This document shows positions 33,751 through 42,465 of a DNA stretch of 64,000 nt, one piece after another (the first letter of the stretch is position 1; every line of letters starts with the position of its first letter). Below the pieces are notes generated by a model. It was not told the DNA's origin. It was given only the letters and a program-made list of their open reading frames with translations, and did not search any database. Location of the stretch: the NCBI GenBank assembly GCA_027490225.1, contig JAIXYK010000059.1, positions 1 to 64,000 on the forward strand, written 5' to 3'. The DNA comes from Bacteroidota bacterium (GTDB lineage: Bacteria; Bacteroidota; Bacteroidia; M30B66). The position numbers and the translations under genes are program-made.

Positions 33751-36700
33751 TTAAAAGAATACGCGCACCTGCACTCCACCAACATGAATTGTTTTAACAT
33801 TTGGCGATTTTCTACCATCGTAATTCACATTTATTTGCATGTTGTTAGACAAAGTGCGCTGGTAACTAAGTCCCCAGGTTAAGTTTTGGCCGGTGCGCAA
33901 ACCCTCTAACATTTCAAAAGCAATAGGCGTATTTTCTTGTCCATCATATTGAATTACAATGAGGTTGAAATTTGCTTGGAAACTTCCTTTTGCTGCTACG
34001 TTATATTTTAAGTCGATACCTGCAGTGTTGCTTGTAGTTTTTTCGCCACCAAGTGCTACTGCATTTTGCTTTTCGCTGTTCTTATAGCTCAATGTTAATC
34101 TAAACGTAGCGCTTGGCTGATAGGATATTTTGGGTTCTAGTTCCACATATCGAATAGAAAAATCTCTAGCGTTGAAAAACTGAATGGTGCTGGATTTTTT
34201 TCCGTTTCGAGTTTCCGCGTTAAATGTGAATTTTGTACCCGGACTCCAACGCAGGCGAAGGTTGTAAAAACTATTGTTTCGCGCTTCTAAACCGTTGTTA
34301 AGTAATGCTTTGGAGCCTACTTGTTGCTGGTTGATATCAAAGCCGAACTTGGGGGCACTTCTGTTAAAGAAAAGCGTGTTTCTAACTGATTGGTTCAGCG
34401 TAATAAGGTTTGTATCGTTAATACCTGTTGTAAACGGATTGTATGCTTCCCAAACATTTTGATTGGTTGTGCGGCCATCGACCCTGTAAGCGCTTTGAGT
34501 AGAAAAGCGGGCAAGAAATTTTAACAGTTTTTTTCCCTTGCTCCAGCTTTGTGGCGCTTTGAGGTTTAAAATCTGGTTAAATTGATTGGAATAAACGCGG
34601 ATGAAATCTGTAGTTGGCGTAAATACACGAATGAATCTTGCCTGGTCAGGGAAAGCTGCAATTTCAAATTCATTTAATTCTTTAATTCCATTGCTATTGT
34701 AGTCAATCCAGGAATAAACACCTTGGCCTGGCTGTACTTCCAAGTAACTAAACTGCTTGCGGGTTTCTAATCCGCTACCTACCTCGAAAAATGTTGTGGA
34801 AGAAATAGAATTTTTAAGAGCTCTGATGCTTAGCTCAATTCTGTTTACTAGGGTTTGTTCTGGTTTTTGGGCAGTAAGCAAACTATCACGAATTTTTAAA
34901 CTTCGAAAAGATGTGATAGAACGAAACTGAACATTTTCGTTGGTGCTTAAATCGAGACTAAAGCCATAGTTTTCGGCCCAGGCATATTGTTTTAAAGCGC
35001 GGTTGCTTAAACCATCGTCGGTGCGGACGCGGTAAAAAAGATTGAATTTACGTTTCGCAGTGTCCACATTTTGCAGAAATACTTGTCGGTCGAAAAAGCT
35101 ATAAGCACCAATTTTTAAGGTGTCTTGCTGCGCATCGCTTAGTAGGTTTTGCTCAAATTCGTCTTTATAGCCTAATTGAAACCAGCTGATGTTTTTAGTA
35201 AAAGTGGTTCTGTGCCGGTAAAATTGCGTATTTGAAACATCGCCTTTCGATTGGGTGTAGCTTCCAATATAGTTCAGGCCAAAACCAAACCTTTTAACAT
35301 CTGTGGTTAAGCTATGTTGATTGGCATTGAGGGCGGAACCCTTGCTGAAAGCTGTAAATAAGTAATTAACGGTGCCAATATCGTTTCGGCGTAAATTCAA
35401 ATTTAAACGAGGAATATATTCTGAGGCTGGTTGATTAATCACTTGTTGTAAGTTCCAGTCACGGTCGAATTCTACGTTTCGAAAGCGTTCTATGGGTGAA
35501 AAATGTTTATCAATTTGCTCATAGCTAGCAGTAGTTACCAATCTCCAAGGCATGGAATCTTTCCCAAAATCTAATGTATGATCGGCGGCAATTCTAAAGG
35601 CATAACCTTGGTCGTCGCTATTATCTAAAGAAGAAAAAGTGTTGAGGTCGAGCTTGGAATATGCAACCTCTGAAACCATTTTAAATTTTTTTGAAAATCT
35701 ATATTCGGTGCCCAAAGTGGCGATTTGCTTTTGAGTAGCAGGAATCAATTGAATTTTGGGTTCAAAGCTACCTTGTGGAATTCCATCAATTGGCGCCACC
35801 CATTGAAAGACGCGTCCGTTAGCAGCGCTATTGGCTTGGATATAATTTCCTTTTTTAGCACCAACACTGGTAAATGTTGCTTTGTAAATGGCGAATGTGT
35901 CGTTGGTGGAATAAATAAGAATATTGGGGTACAACACATTATTTACTGTAGTATCAATTTTTTGGTAAAGAATGAGGTCTTTTGAAAAGGCAACGGTATC
36001 AACTGCATCTATGAGTGCATCTGTTAAATTATCGCCGGCATTGATTAAGATGTCTTTTTGAGGCTGCGTGAGTTTTTGTTGTAGCGGCTGGTTGCGACTG
36101 TCTTGCTCAGAATACACGTTGAGTTTGTAGGTAAACTTACCTTGTTCTATTTCGTTGTTGAAATACAAGAGACTGCGGGCGTAATTTCTATCAGAATATT
36201 CGAACTCCACAAAAATGCGTAAATCTTTGGTAATGAGTGTTCTGGAAGTGAAGGTGACTTCGGCAGCATTGTAATCTATGATGTAATCGTTTTCTTGTCC
36301 GCGTTTAAGCAAACGGCCATCTATGTAAACTTTTTCGGAACCAGAAAGGATGATGATAAACTGCTCATTATTTGTTCCGCGCAAACGATAAGGACCTTGG
36401 TTGCCTTCAATCCCTTGAATTTGGTTTCTGTTGAAACGACCTCTTGCTACTGCGGCGCTGGCTCCACCTTTAATTGTTGCAAGCGGTTTATTAGCATTTG
36501 GAAGAATTCTCACTTTTTGAACTGTGTTAAAACTTCCGCCTTGCAAGCGTTTATTGAAGTTCATGAAATATGATTCAGGACGAGTAATCTGAAAATCGCC
36601 TACAATCAACTTCGATTTTTCGTTGTTTAATTGAATGTACACACGGTCAAAATCTTGCAATTGTTGGGTATTTCCATCAGGTTGAATGGGAATGTTATCG

Positions 36701-37248
36701 TCGGTAATGGCGGCACTTATGTCGATGTCTTGCGATAACTTCCCAGATAACTGCAGGTTGAGGGTAGAATTTACAGAAAGGTCTTGGTTATTGCCCAAAG
36801 AAAGTCCACGCGAAATGGAGCCCGATTTATTTAAGCCATCGAACTTCAGGAGATTCTCAGAGTTTTTGGAAGGCGTAAAAACGAAAGGATTAAAAATTCC
36901 GCGTTGCTCAGCAGTAGAGTAGGAGCGGGCCTTGTTGCGATAAACGGTAGAAAAGTTGAGTGGAAAAACCCGATAAGTAATGCTGATGGAATCATTTTTT
37001 GTCGGAGCATTTTTATTTTTCTTCACAAATATTCCTTGTAGTGGAAGGAATTGATAAGCGCTTGTATCGTTATTTTCTCCGTTGAATTTGAAAGAAGTAA
37101 CATCTATGCTAAGTGTATCAATACGAACGGTATCAGCATTCAATACAATTTTTTTGCTCCTTAAGTTAGAAGCTGACTGCCCTAAACTCCAAAGCGGCAG
37201 CAACAAAAAGCACGTAAATAGGAGTAGTAAGCGCTGCACGATAGGCAA
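33751..37248 (-). CDS. Large outer-membrane protein with SprA-like features
   Basis: The product is 1165 residues with a signal peptide (1-23, cleavage near SLGQ). The N-terminal third has the phrases GNNQDLSVNSTLNLQLSG, VYIQLNNEKSKLIVGDFQ and YIDGRLLKRGQENDY. These resemble repeats in SprA, the T9SS outer-membrane translocon. Later YSWIDYNSNGIKELNEFE, about residue 840, is a phrase also common in that class and looks like a cation-binding loop. From about 560 on, alternating amphipathic strands suggest a barrel, ending QVRVFF with a terminal Phe as in outer-membrane proteins. True SprA is about twice as long, so this is a shorter relative at most; function is unknown. It is divergent from the S9 peptidase. 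The -7-like TATCTTCG at 37254-37261 implies a nearly leaderless mRNA. Confidence 0.78.
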   Translation of the reverse strand: MPIVQRLLLLFTCFLLLPLWSLGQSASNLRSKKIVLNADTVRIDTLSIDVTSFKFNGENNDTSAYQFLPLQGIFVKKNKNAPTKNDSISITYRVFPLNFSTVYRNKARSYSTAEQRGIFNPFVFTPSKNSENLLKFDGLNKSGSISRGLSLGNNQDLSVNSTLNLQLSGKLSQDIDISAAITDDNIPIQPDGNTQQLQDFDRVYIQLNNEKSKLIVGDFQITRPESYFMNFNKRLQGGSFNTVQKVRILPNANKPLATIKGGASAAVARGRFNRNQIQGIEGNQGPYRLRGTNNEQFIIILSGSEKVYIDGRLLKRGQENDYIIDYNAAEVTFTSRTLITKDLRIFVEFEYSDRNYARSLLYFNNEIEQGKFTYKLNVYSEQDSRNQPLQQKLTQPQKDILINAGDNLTDALIDAVDTVAFSKDLILYQKIDTTVNNVLYPNILIYSTNDTFAIYKATFTSVGAKKGNYIQANSAANGRVFQWVAPIDGIPQGSFEPKIQLIPATQKQIATLGTEYRFSKKFKMVSEVAYSKLDLNTFSSLDNSDDQGYAFRIAADHTLDFGKDSMPWRLVTTASYEQIDKHFSPIERFRNVEFDRDWNLQQVINQPASEYIPRLNLNLRRNDIGTVNYLFTAFSKGSALNANQHSLTTDVKRFGFGLNYIGSYTQSKGDVSNTQFYRHRTTFTKNISWFQLGYKDEFEQNLLSDAQQDTLKIGAYSFFDRQVFLQNVDTAKRKFNLFYRVRTDDGLSNRALKQYAWAENYGFSLDLSTNENVQFRSITSFRSLKIRDSLLTAQKPEQTLVNRIELSIRALKNSISSTTFFEVGSGLETRKQFSYLEVQPGQGVYSWIDYNSNGIKELNEFEIAAFPDQARFIRVFTPTTDFIRVYSNQFNQILNLKAPQSWSKGKKLLKFLARFSTQSAYRVDGRTTNQNVWEAYNPFTTGINDTNLITLNQSVRNTLFFNRSAPKFGFDINQQQVGSKALLNNGLEARNNSFYNLRLRWSPGTKFTFNAETRNGKKSSTIQFFNARDFSIRYVELEPKISYQPSATFRLTLSYKNSEKQNAVALGGEKTTSNTAGIDLKYNVAAKGSFQANFNLIVIQYDGQENTPIAFEMLEGLRTGQNLTWGLSYQRTLSNNMQINVNYDGRKSPNVKTIHVGGVQVRVFF

Positions 37249-37252
37249 TTGT

Positions 37253-37290
37253 GCGAAGATAGGAGATTGGCAATAGATAATTATCTTCGC
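37253..37290. promoter_or_regulatory. Inverted-repeat pair forming divergent -7-like promoters (TATCTTCG)
   Basis: GCGAAGAT (37253-37260) and ATCTTCGC (37283-37290) are perfect reverse complements 22 bases apart. Each gives a TATCTTCG box, one mismatch from TAnnTTTG: minus strand 37254-37261 for the SprA-like gene, plus strand 37282-37289 for the peptidase. The arms could equally be an operator for a dimeric regulator. Confidence 0.5.
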
Positions 37291-37309
37291 AGCTCTAATT
37301 TAATAAATC

Positions 37310-39214
37310 ATGAAATTGAATTTGCTTACAACGACATTGTGTTGTTTTTATTTTTTAACAGCTACTGCGCAACTTACACCAGAAAAATTGCAAGAAGTTG
37401 GCCGTGTGAGTGGCATAGGAATTACCGTAGACGGCAAAAATGTTGTCTACAGTGTTTCAGTTCCAAATGTTGAAGAGAATAAAAGCAAACGCAATTTGTT
37501 CTCAATTCCGCTGGCAGGTGGAGCGGCTGTTAAAATAGACAGCGTAGGAAATCTCATAAAAAACAGATTAATAAGTGCTGATGGTTTATACCAATTGAGC
37601 ACCCAAGAAGTAAAAGTTAAAAAAGTGTTGGGAACAGATTTGTACCCAAATTATCCAAAAAACTCAGCCCAGGTTTACGACGACCTGCACTACAGGCATT
37701 GGGATAAATGGGAAGATGGTAGTTTTAATCATGTGTTTTTGCACAAAATTGTAAATGGAAAACCTGATAAAGGAATTGATTTAATGCCGAATGAACCTTA
37801 CGATTGTCCAACATTACCGATGGGCGACGAGAACGATTTTACATTCAGCGCCGATGGTAAATCTGTTGTATATGTGTGCAAAAAGAAATTTGGAACAGCC
37901 TACGCAATTAGCACCAACACAGAATTATACAGTTATGACATAGCCACACAAAAAACAACGGTGCTTACAAAAGGTGCTGGTTATGATGTTGATCCTGCAT
38001 TTTCTTCAACAGGAAATCTTGCATGGCTAAGCATGAAGCGCGATGGTTTTGAGGCAGATAAAAACGACATTATTGTGAGTGGAAAAGCTGGCGAAATGAA
38101 CCTTACTGCTTCTTGGGATGGAACTGTTGCTTCATTTTTATGGGCTGCTGATGGTAAGAAGATTTATTTCATAGCTGCAGTTGATGGCACTTTACAATTG
38201 TTTGAAGTAGATTATCCAGGAACGAGTAAAAAAGCTCCAGTAGTTGTTCAACTTACCAGCGGAGAATTTGATGTTTCATCTATTATAGGTCAATCGGGAA
38301 ATACCTTGGTGGTTAGCAGAAACGATATGAACCGCGCTCCTGAATTATATACTTACGATATTGCTAAAAAGGTGTTGACGCAACTTACCAAAGCGAACGA
38401 TAATTTTTACGCAAAAATCCCTAAAAGCAAAATCGAAAAACGTTACGTTGACACCAAAGACGGCAAGAAAATGCTTGTTTGGGTAGTGTATCCACCAAAT
38501 TTTGATCCTTCAAGAAAATACCCAACATTGTTGTATTGTCAGGGTGGGCCGCAAAGCGCGCTTACGCAGATTTATTCTTTCCGTTGGAACTTCCAGTTAA
38601 TGGCTGCCAATGGATATATTGTGGTGGCGCCCAACAGACGCGGTATGCCGGGCCACGGAGTTGAATGGAACGAGCAAATAAGCAAAGATTGGGGCGGAAT
38701 GGTAATGATTGACTATCTCCTTGCAATAGATAACATGGCAAAAGAGCCATTTGTAGACAAAGATAGATTAGGCGCAGTTGGTGCAAGTTATGGTGGCTAT
38801 TCAGTATTTTATTTGGCAGGCATTCACCAAAAAAGATTCAAAACGTTTATAGCGCATGCAGGTGTTTTTAACCTTAAAAGCATGTATGGAACTACCGAAG
38901 AAGTTTTCTTCCCTAACTTCGATTGGAATGGCGCTTATTGGGAAAAAGATAATGTTATTGCACAAAGAACTTATTCGGAATTTAATCCTATAGAAAAAGT
39001 GGGCGAATGGAATACTCCAATGCTTATTACACATGGCGGAAAAGATTACCGTGTTCCTGAAGGACAAGGTTTTGAAGCTTTTCAGGCTTTGCAGCTTCGT
39101 GGAATTAGGAGTAGATTTCTTTACTTACCCGATGAAAACCACTGGATTTTAAAACCTCAAAATGCATTGGTGTGGCAGAAAGAATTTTATAGGTGGTTAA
39201 AAGAGACCTTGTAG
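37310..39214 (+). CDS. Exported S9 family (prolyl oligopeptidase-type) peptidase
   Basis: The product is 634 residues with a signal peptide (1-20, cleavage near TATAQ). Residues about 25-370 are a beta-propeller of WD40/PD40-like repeats, which gates the active site in this family. The C-terminal alpha/beta-hydrolase domain carries the triad S493 (GASYGGYS), D579 (HGGKDYRVP) and H611 (DENHW). Members of the S9 family release dipeptides or cut short peptides, often after proline. It likely works in the periplasm. It lies across a short gap from the SprA-like gene, with paired -7-like boxes between. The yicC gene follows 24 bases after its stop, with its own promoter. Confidence 0.93.
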   Translation: MKLNLLTTTLCCFYFLTATAQLTPEKLQEVGRVSGIGITVDGKNVVYSVSVPNVEENKSKRNLFSIPLAGGAAVKIDSVGNLIKNRLISADGLYQLSTQEVKVKKVLGTDLYPNYPKNSAQVYDDLHYRHWDKWEDGSFNHVFLHKIVNGKPDKGIDLMPNEPYDCPTLPMGDENDFTFSADGKSVVYVCKKKFGTAYAISTNTELYSYDIATQKTTVLTKGAGYDVDPAFSSTGNLAWLSMKRDGFEADKNDIIVSGKAGEMNLTASWDGTVASFLWAADGKKIYFIAAVDGTLQLFEVDYPGTSKKAPVVVQLTSGEFDVSSIIGQSGNTLVVSRNDMNRAPELYTYDIAKKVLTQLTKANDNFYAKIPKSKIEKRYVDTKDGKKMLVWVVYPPNFDPSRKYPTLLYCQGGPQSALTQIYSFRWNFQLMAANGYIVVAPNRRGMPGHGVEWNEQISKDWGGMVMIDYLLAIDNMAKEPFVDKDRLGAVGASYGGYSVFYLAGIHQKRFKTFIAHAGVFNLKSMYGTTEEVFFPNFDWNGAYWEKDNVIAQRTYSEFNPIEKVGEWNTPMLITHGGKDYRVPEGQGFEAFQALQLRGIRSRFLYLPDENHWILKPQNALVWQKEFYRWLKETL

Positions 39215-39225
39215 CTCAAAATCCT

Positions 39226-39233
39226 TACTTTTG
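39226..39233 (+). promoter_or_regulatory. -7 promoter element of yicC-gmk-nadD (TACTTTTG)
   Basis: TACTTTTGCGCG ends five bases before the ATG at 39239. The mRNA would start at or next to the start codon, so it is probably leaderless. Confidence 0.65.
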
Positions 39234-39238
39234 CGCGA

Positions 39239-40108
39239 ATGATAAAATCAATGACAGGTTTTGGAAAAGGTGCAGCCACTATTGCAGACAGGCTTGTAAC
39301 CATTGATGTGCGCGCACTCAATTCCAAACAACTCGACCTTAACCTTAAATTACCTTCCGTTTTTAGAGAAAAAGAAGGTGAGATTCGAGCCGAGATTACT
39401 AAAGTACTAGAGCGCGGAAAAGTGGATGTTTTTATCAATATCAAAGCTAAAATCGGGACAACAGAAAGTACATTTAACAAAGAACTTATAAAATCACGCT
39501 TTTCAGAACTCAAAGCCTTGGCAGCAGAATTAGGCAGTAACGAAACAGATTTCCTTCGTTTAGCCATGCAGCTTCCGCTCGATAATCAAGAAGAAGAAGA
39601 AACTCTAGCAGATGCCGATTGGAAAGCATTCCTACGCTCGTTGCAAGCAGCATTAAATCAACTCAATGATTTTCGCAAAGACGAAGGCAAAGGCTTAGAA
39701 ACCGAAGTGTTGCAAAGAGTCAATAACATTCAACTATTATTAACTACAATCGCCACCTTCGAAAACGAACGCGTCGCTCACATTAAAACAAAGCTAAACG
39801 CCAAACTGGCCGAACTCAGCGTTCCCGCCATGGACAATAACCGTTTAGAAGAAGAGTTAATCTACTACATAGAAAAACTCGATATTTCTGAAGAAAAACA
39901 AAGATTAACAGCACATTGCAATTACTTTATCGAAACTGCAAAAGAAGAAACTGCAAGTGGTCGGAAACTTGGTTTCATTACCCAAGAAATGGGTCGAGAA
40001 ATCAATACCATAGGCTCCAAAGCCAACCACGCCGAAATGCAGAAAAAAGTGGTGTTAATGAAAGATGAATTAGAAAAAATTAAAGAACAACTCAATAATA
40101 TCCTGTGA
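39239..40108 (+). CDS. yicC: YicC/YloC family protein
   Basis: The product is 289 residues, the family length. The N-terminus IKSMTGFGKG is the usual YicC opening, and the C-terminus (KLGFITQEMGREINTIGSKA) is the conserved DUF1732 end. YicC-type proteins have been linked to ribonuclease activity and to stationary-phase survival; the exact role in Bacteroidota is not known. Its last four bases overlap the gmk start (GTGA), so the two are translationally coupled. The -7 promoter nearly touches the ATG. Confidence 0.93.
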   Translation: MIKSMTGFGKGAATIADRLVTIDVRALNSKQLDLNLKLPSVFREKEGEIRAEITKVLERGKVDVFINIKAKIGTTESTFNKELIKSRFSELKALAAELGSNETDFLRLAMQLPLDNQEEEETLADADWKAFLRSLQAALNQLNDFRKDEGKGLETEVLQRVNNIQLLLTTIATFENERVAHIKTKLNAKLAELSVPAMDNNRLEEELIYYIEKLDISEEKQRLTAHCNYFIETAKEETASGRKLGFITQEMGREINTIGSKANHAEMQKKVVLMKDELEKIKEQLNNIL

Positions 40109-40677
40109 GCGGAAAATTAATCATAATATGTGCACCAAGCGGGGCGGGCAAAACCACCATCGTTCGTCATATTTTGGAAAATATTCCGGGCATAGAATTT
40201 TCTGTTTCCGCTACCAATCGTGCACAACGTCACAATGAAGTAAATGGGGTAGATTATTATTTTATCGACACCGAATCATTTACCCGAAAAATTGCAGGCG
40301 ACGAATTCCTTGAATGGGAAGAAGTGTATCCAGGAACATTTTACGGAACTCTCAAAAATGAAATAGACCGAATCTGGAACCGTGGAAACCATGTAATTTT
40401 CGATGTAGATGTTGAAGGTGGACTCAACATTAAAAGACATTTCGGCGAAAGAGCATTATTGGTTTTTGTGCGTCCGCCATCAATAGAAGTATTAAAAGAG
40501 CGCCTTTTGGCCCGCGCTACTGAAACCGAGAAAAGCTACAACACCCGCGTAGCAAAAGCCGAACGCGAAATGGAATTCGAAAAGTTTGCAGATTATGTCC
40601 TCATCAACGATCAATTGCAACAAACACTTCCCGAAGCCATTAAGATGACAGAGAATTTTCTTTTTAAAGAAGTTTAA
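40105..40677 (+). CDS. gmk: Guanylate kinase
   Basis: The product is 190 residues. It phosphorylates GMP to GDP with ATP. The P-loop is APSGAGKTT (10-18), and the GMP-binding region has TNRAQRHNEVNGVDYYF, where SVSATNR replaces the usual SxTTRxxRxGE. The lid carries Arg-rich RLLARATETE. The start is GTG at 40105, sharing GTGA with the yicC stop; no ATG nearby suits the family N-terminus. nadD begins at the next base after the stop. Confidence 0.96.
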   Translation: MSGKLIIICAPSGAGKTTIVRHILENIPGIEFSVSATNRAQRHNEVNGVDYYFIDTESFTRKIAGDEFLEWEEVYPGTFYGTLKNEIDRIWNRGNHVIFDVDVEGGLNIKRHFGERALLVFVRPPSIEVLKERLLARATETEKSYNTRVAKAEREMEFEKFADYVLINDQLQQTLPEAIKMTENFLFKEV

Positions 40678-41253
40678 ATGCATATCGGGCTTTATTTTGG
40701 TTCTTTCAATCCCATTCACAACGGGCATTTGGCAGTTGCTGGTTACATGGCACAATTCACCGCACTCAACCAGGTTTGGTTAGTTGTTTCGCCTCAAAAT
40801 CCATTAAAAGAAAAGCAAAGTTTACTCAAAGACCACCACCGTTATGCCATGGTGCAGCGTGCTTTAGAGTCATACTCATACTTGCGTGTAAGCGATATTG
40901 AGTTCCACTTGCCTGTGCCTTCATACACCATCAATACCCTTGTTGCACTGCAAGAAAAATATCCGCAACACCAGTTTTCCCTCATCATGGGCAGCGATAA
41001 TCTGCAATCTCTGCACAAATGGAAAAACTTCGACGCCATTTTAGAACACCACCATATTTTCGTGTATCCACGTAAAGGCAGCGATGGCGGCCAATTTCGC
41101 AATCATCCGCATGTAATCTGGGTGGCTGATGCGCCCGAAGTCGAAATCAGTTCAACCTTCATTCGCGAAGCCATCAAAAACAAAAAAAGTGCTCAGTTCT
41201 TAATGCCTCCCGAAGCTTGGCAATACGCAGATGAAATGCACTTTTACAAGTAG
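40678..41253 (+). CDS. nadD: Nicotinate-nucleotide adenylyltransferase
   Basis: The product is 191 residues. It joins ATP and nicotinate mononucleotide to make deamido-NAD, a late step of NAD synthesis. The nucleotidyl-transfer motif is GSFNPIHNGH with H14 and H17, and the second signature is ISSTFIRE near 155-162. SLIMGSDNL in the middle is also typical. The ATG follows the gmk stop directly. The stop is followed within nine bases by repeat copy D, and no classic terminator is seen. Confidence 0.96.
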   Translation: MHIGLYFGSFNPIHNGHLAVAGYMAQFTALNQVWLVVSPQNPLKEKQSLLKDHHRYAMVQRALESYSYLRVSDIEFHLPVPSYTINTLVALQEKYPQHQFSLIMGSDNLQSLHKWKNFDAILEHHHIFVYPRKGSDGGQFRNHPHVIWVADAPEVEISSTFIREAIKNKKSAQFLMPPEAWQYADEMHFYK

Positions 41254-41261
41254 TAACATGT

Positions 41262-41411
41262 TTTGGGCGCTTCGCCGCTATTCAGTTTCCCAATCTCACA
41301 TTTAGTTACATTCTGCAAATTCGTTTCAATGTTATTCAGCGAAGCGGCGTCCCGTCTTCGGCCATACTGCCCTCGTTCCTCAGGCGGTATTTGCCTCAGC
41401 CGGTAGCGCAA
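41262..41411 (-). repeat. Dispersed hairpin repeat, copy D
   Basis: It is a reverse-strand relative of copy B, about 150 bases. On the minus strand it reads GCGCTACCGGCTGAGGCAAA, TACCGCCTGAGG, GGGCAGTATGG, ACGGGACGCCGCTTCGC, a dissimilar middle, then AGCGGCGAAGCGCCCAAAA. GCCGCTTCGC can pair with the GCGAAGC/AGCGGC at the far end, closing a long fold. It starts nine bases after the nadD stop codon. Confidence 0.8.
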
Positions 41412-41530
41412 ATTTCAAGTTCAATATAATCAGCTGTTTATATTTTGAAAAAATCCGTTACAATAATTTAGTAAACTAAGACTAACTCTTTCTTTTCTAC
41501 GTTAATTTGTGCTTAACATTTTAAACATTC

Positions 41531-42388
41531 ATGAAATTACTTTTTACTGCTTTTTGCTCATTCTTCCTATTGACCAATATTTCGGCACAAGCTCCTAAAG
41601 AAAAAGCCCTTCTTTGGAAAATATCTGGCAAACAATTAAAGTCGCCTTCTTATTTGTATGGAACTTACCATTTGTTATGTCCTGATGATTTGAAATTATC
41701 AGATAAGGTAAAAGATGCAGTTAAAGCTTCCAGTAAAGTATATTTAGAACTCGATTTTGACGACCCTGAAATGATGCAGAAAATGCAAGCCAATATGATT
41801 ATGGAAGGTGACGCGTCTATTAATAATCTATTGCCAGATTCAACCTTTCAAAAAGCGAGTAAGTCTTTTTTGACTACTACAGGTATTTCTCTCGAAATGC
41901 TTTCGAAAATGAAACCAATTCTTCTGAGCGTAATGCTGTATCCATCACTTATGAAATGCGAATTGGCATCACCCGAACAATTGTTCTCCGCTATGGCAGC
42001 AGAACAAAATAAATCAGTTGAAGGTTTAGAAACTGTTGAAGAGCAAATGAAAGTAATGGACCAAATTCCTTATGCAGAGCAAGCCCAAATGCTGGTAGAT
42101 TACCTTTTAGAACCAGAGAAATTTAGTAAGGAAACATTAGATATTCTTAAGCTATACAAAGAAGGCGATTTAGCTGCACTGGAAAAATCAATGAACGATC
42201 CTAATCAATCATACTCAAAATACTTAGAGGGAATGCTGCTTCAACGCAATCGAAACTGGATTCCAATCATTATAAAGCAATCTACGGAAAACCCAATCTT
42301 TATTGCTGTTGGTGCTGGTCACTTGGCCGGTGAAGAAGGTGTTATTTCTCTTTTAAGAAAACAAGGATATACTGTTTCTCCTTTATAA
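41531..42388 (+). CDS. TraB/GumN family exported protein
   Basis: The product is 285 residues with a signal peptide (1-19, ISAQ). The family opening is LLWKISGKQLKSPSYLYGTYH, and the C-terminus has the AVGAGHLAGEEGVISLLRKQGY phrase. TraB/GumN proteins share a fold proposed to be a metal-dependent protease or hydrolase (the Tiki/EreA-like group), with the G-T-x-H and G-x-x-H motifs as candidates for the active site. It is probably periplasmic. It stands alone between repeat copy D and rseP, with no recognisable -7 box. Confidence 0.88.
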   Translation: MKLLFTAFCSFFLLTNISAQAPKEKALLWKISGKQLKSPSYLYGTYHLLCPDDLKLSDKVKDAVKASSKVYLELDFDDPEMMQKMQANMIMEGDASINNLLPDSTFQKASKSFLTTTGISLEMLSKMKPILLSVMLYPSLMKCELASPEQLFSAMAAEQNKSVEGLETVEEQMKVMDQIPYAEQAQMLVDYLLEPEKFSKETLDILKLYKEGDLAALEKSMNDPNQSYSKYLEGMLLQRNRNWIPIIIKQSTENPIFIAVGAGHLAGEEGVISLLRKQGYTVSPL

Positions 42389-42430
42389 AATCGTATTTCA
42401 ATTAAAGGCTTTTTGTTACCTGCTATTTAC

Positions 42431-42438
42431 TACTTTTG
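42431..42438 (+). promoter_or_regulatory. -7 promoter element of rseP (TACTTTTG)
   Basis: Plus-strand TACTTTTGCCCCG, 27 bases before the ATG at 42466. Confidence 0.75.
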
Positions 42439-42465
42439 CCCCGCTTTAATCGCATATTATATTAA

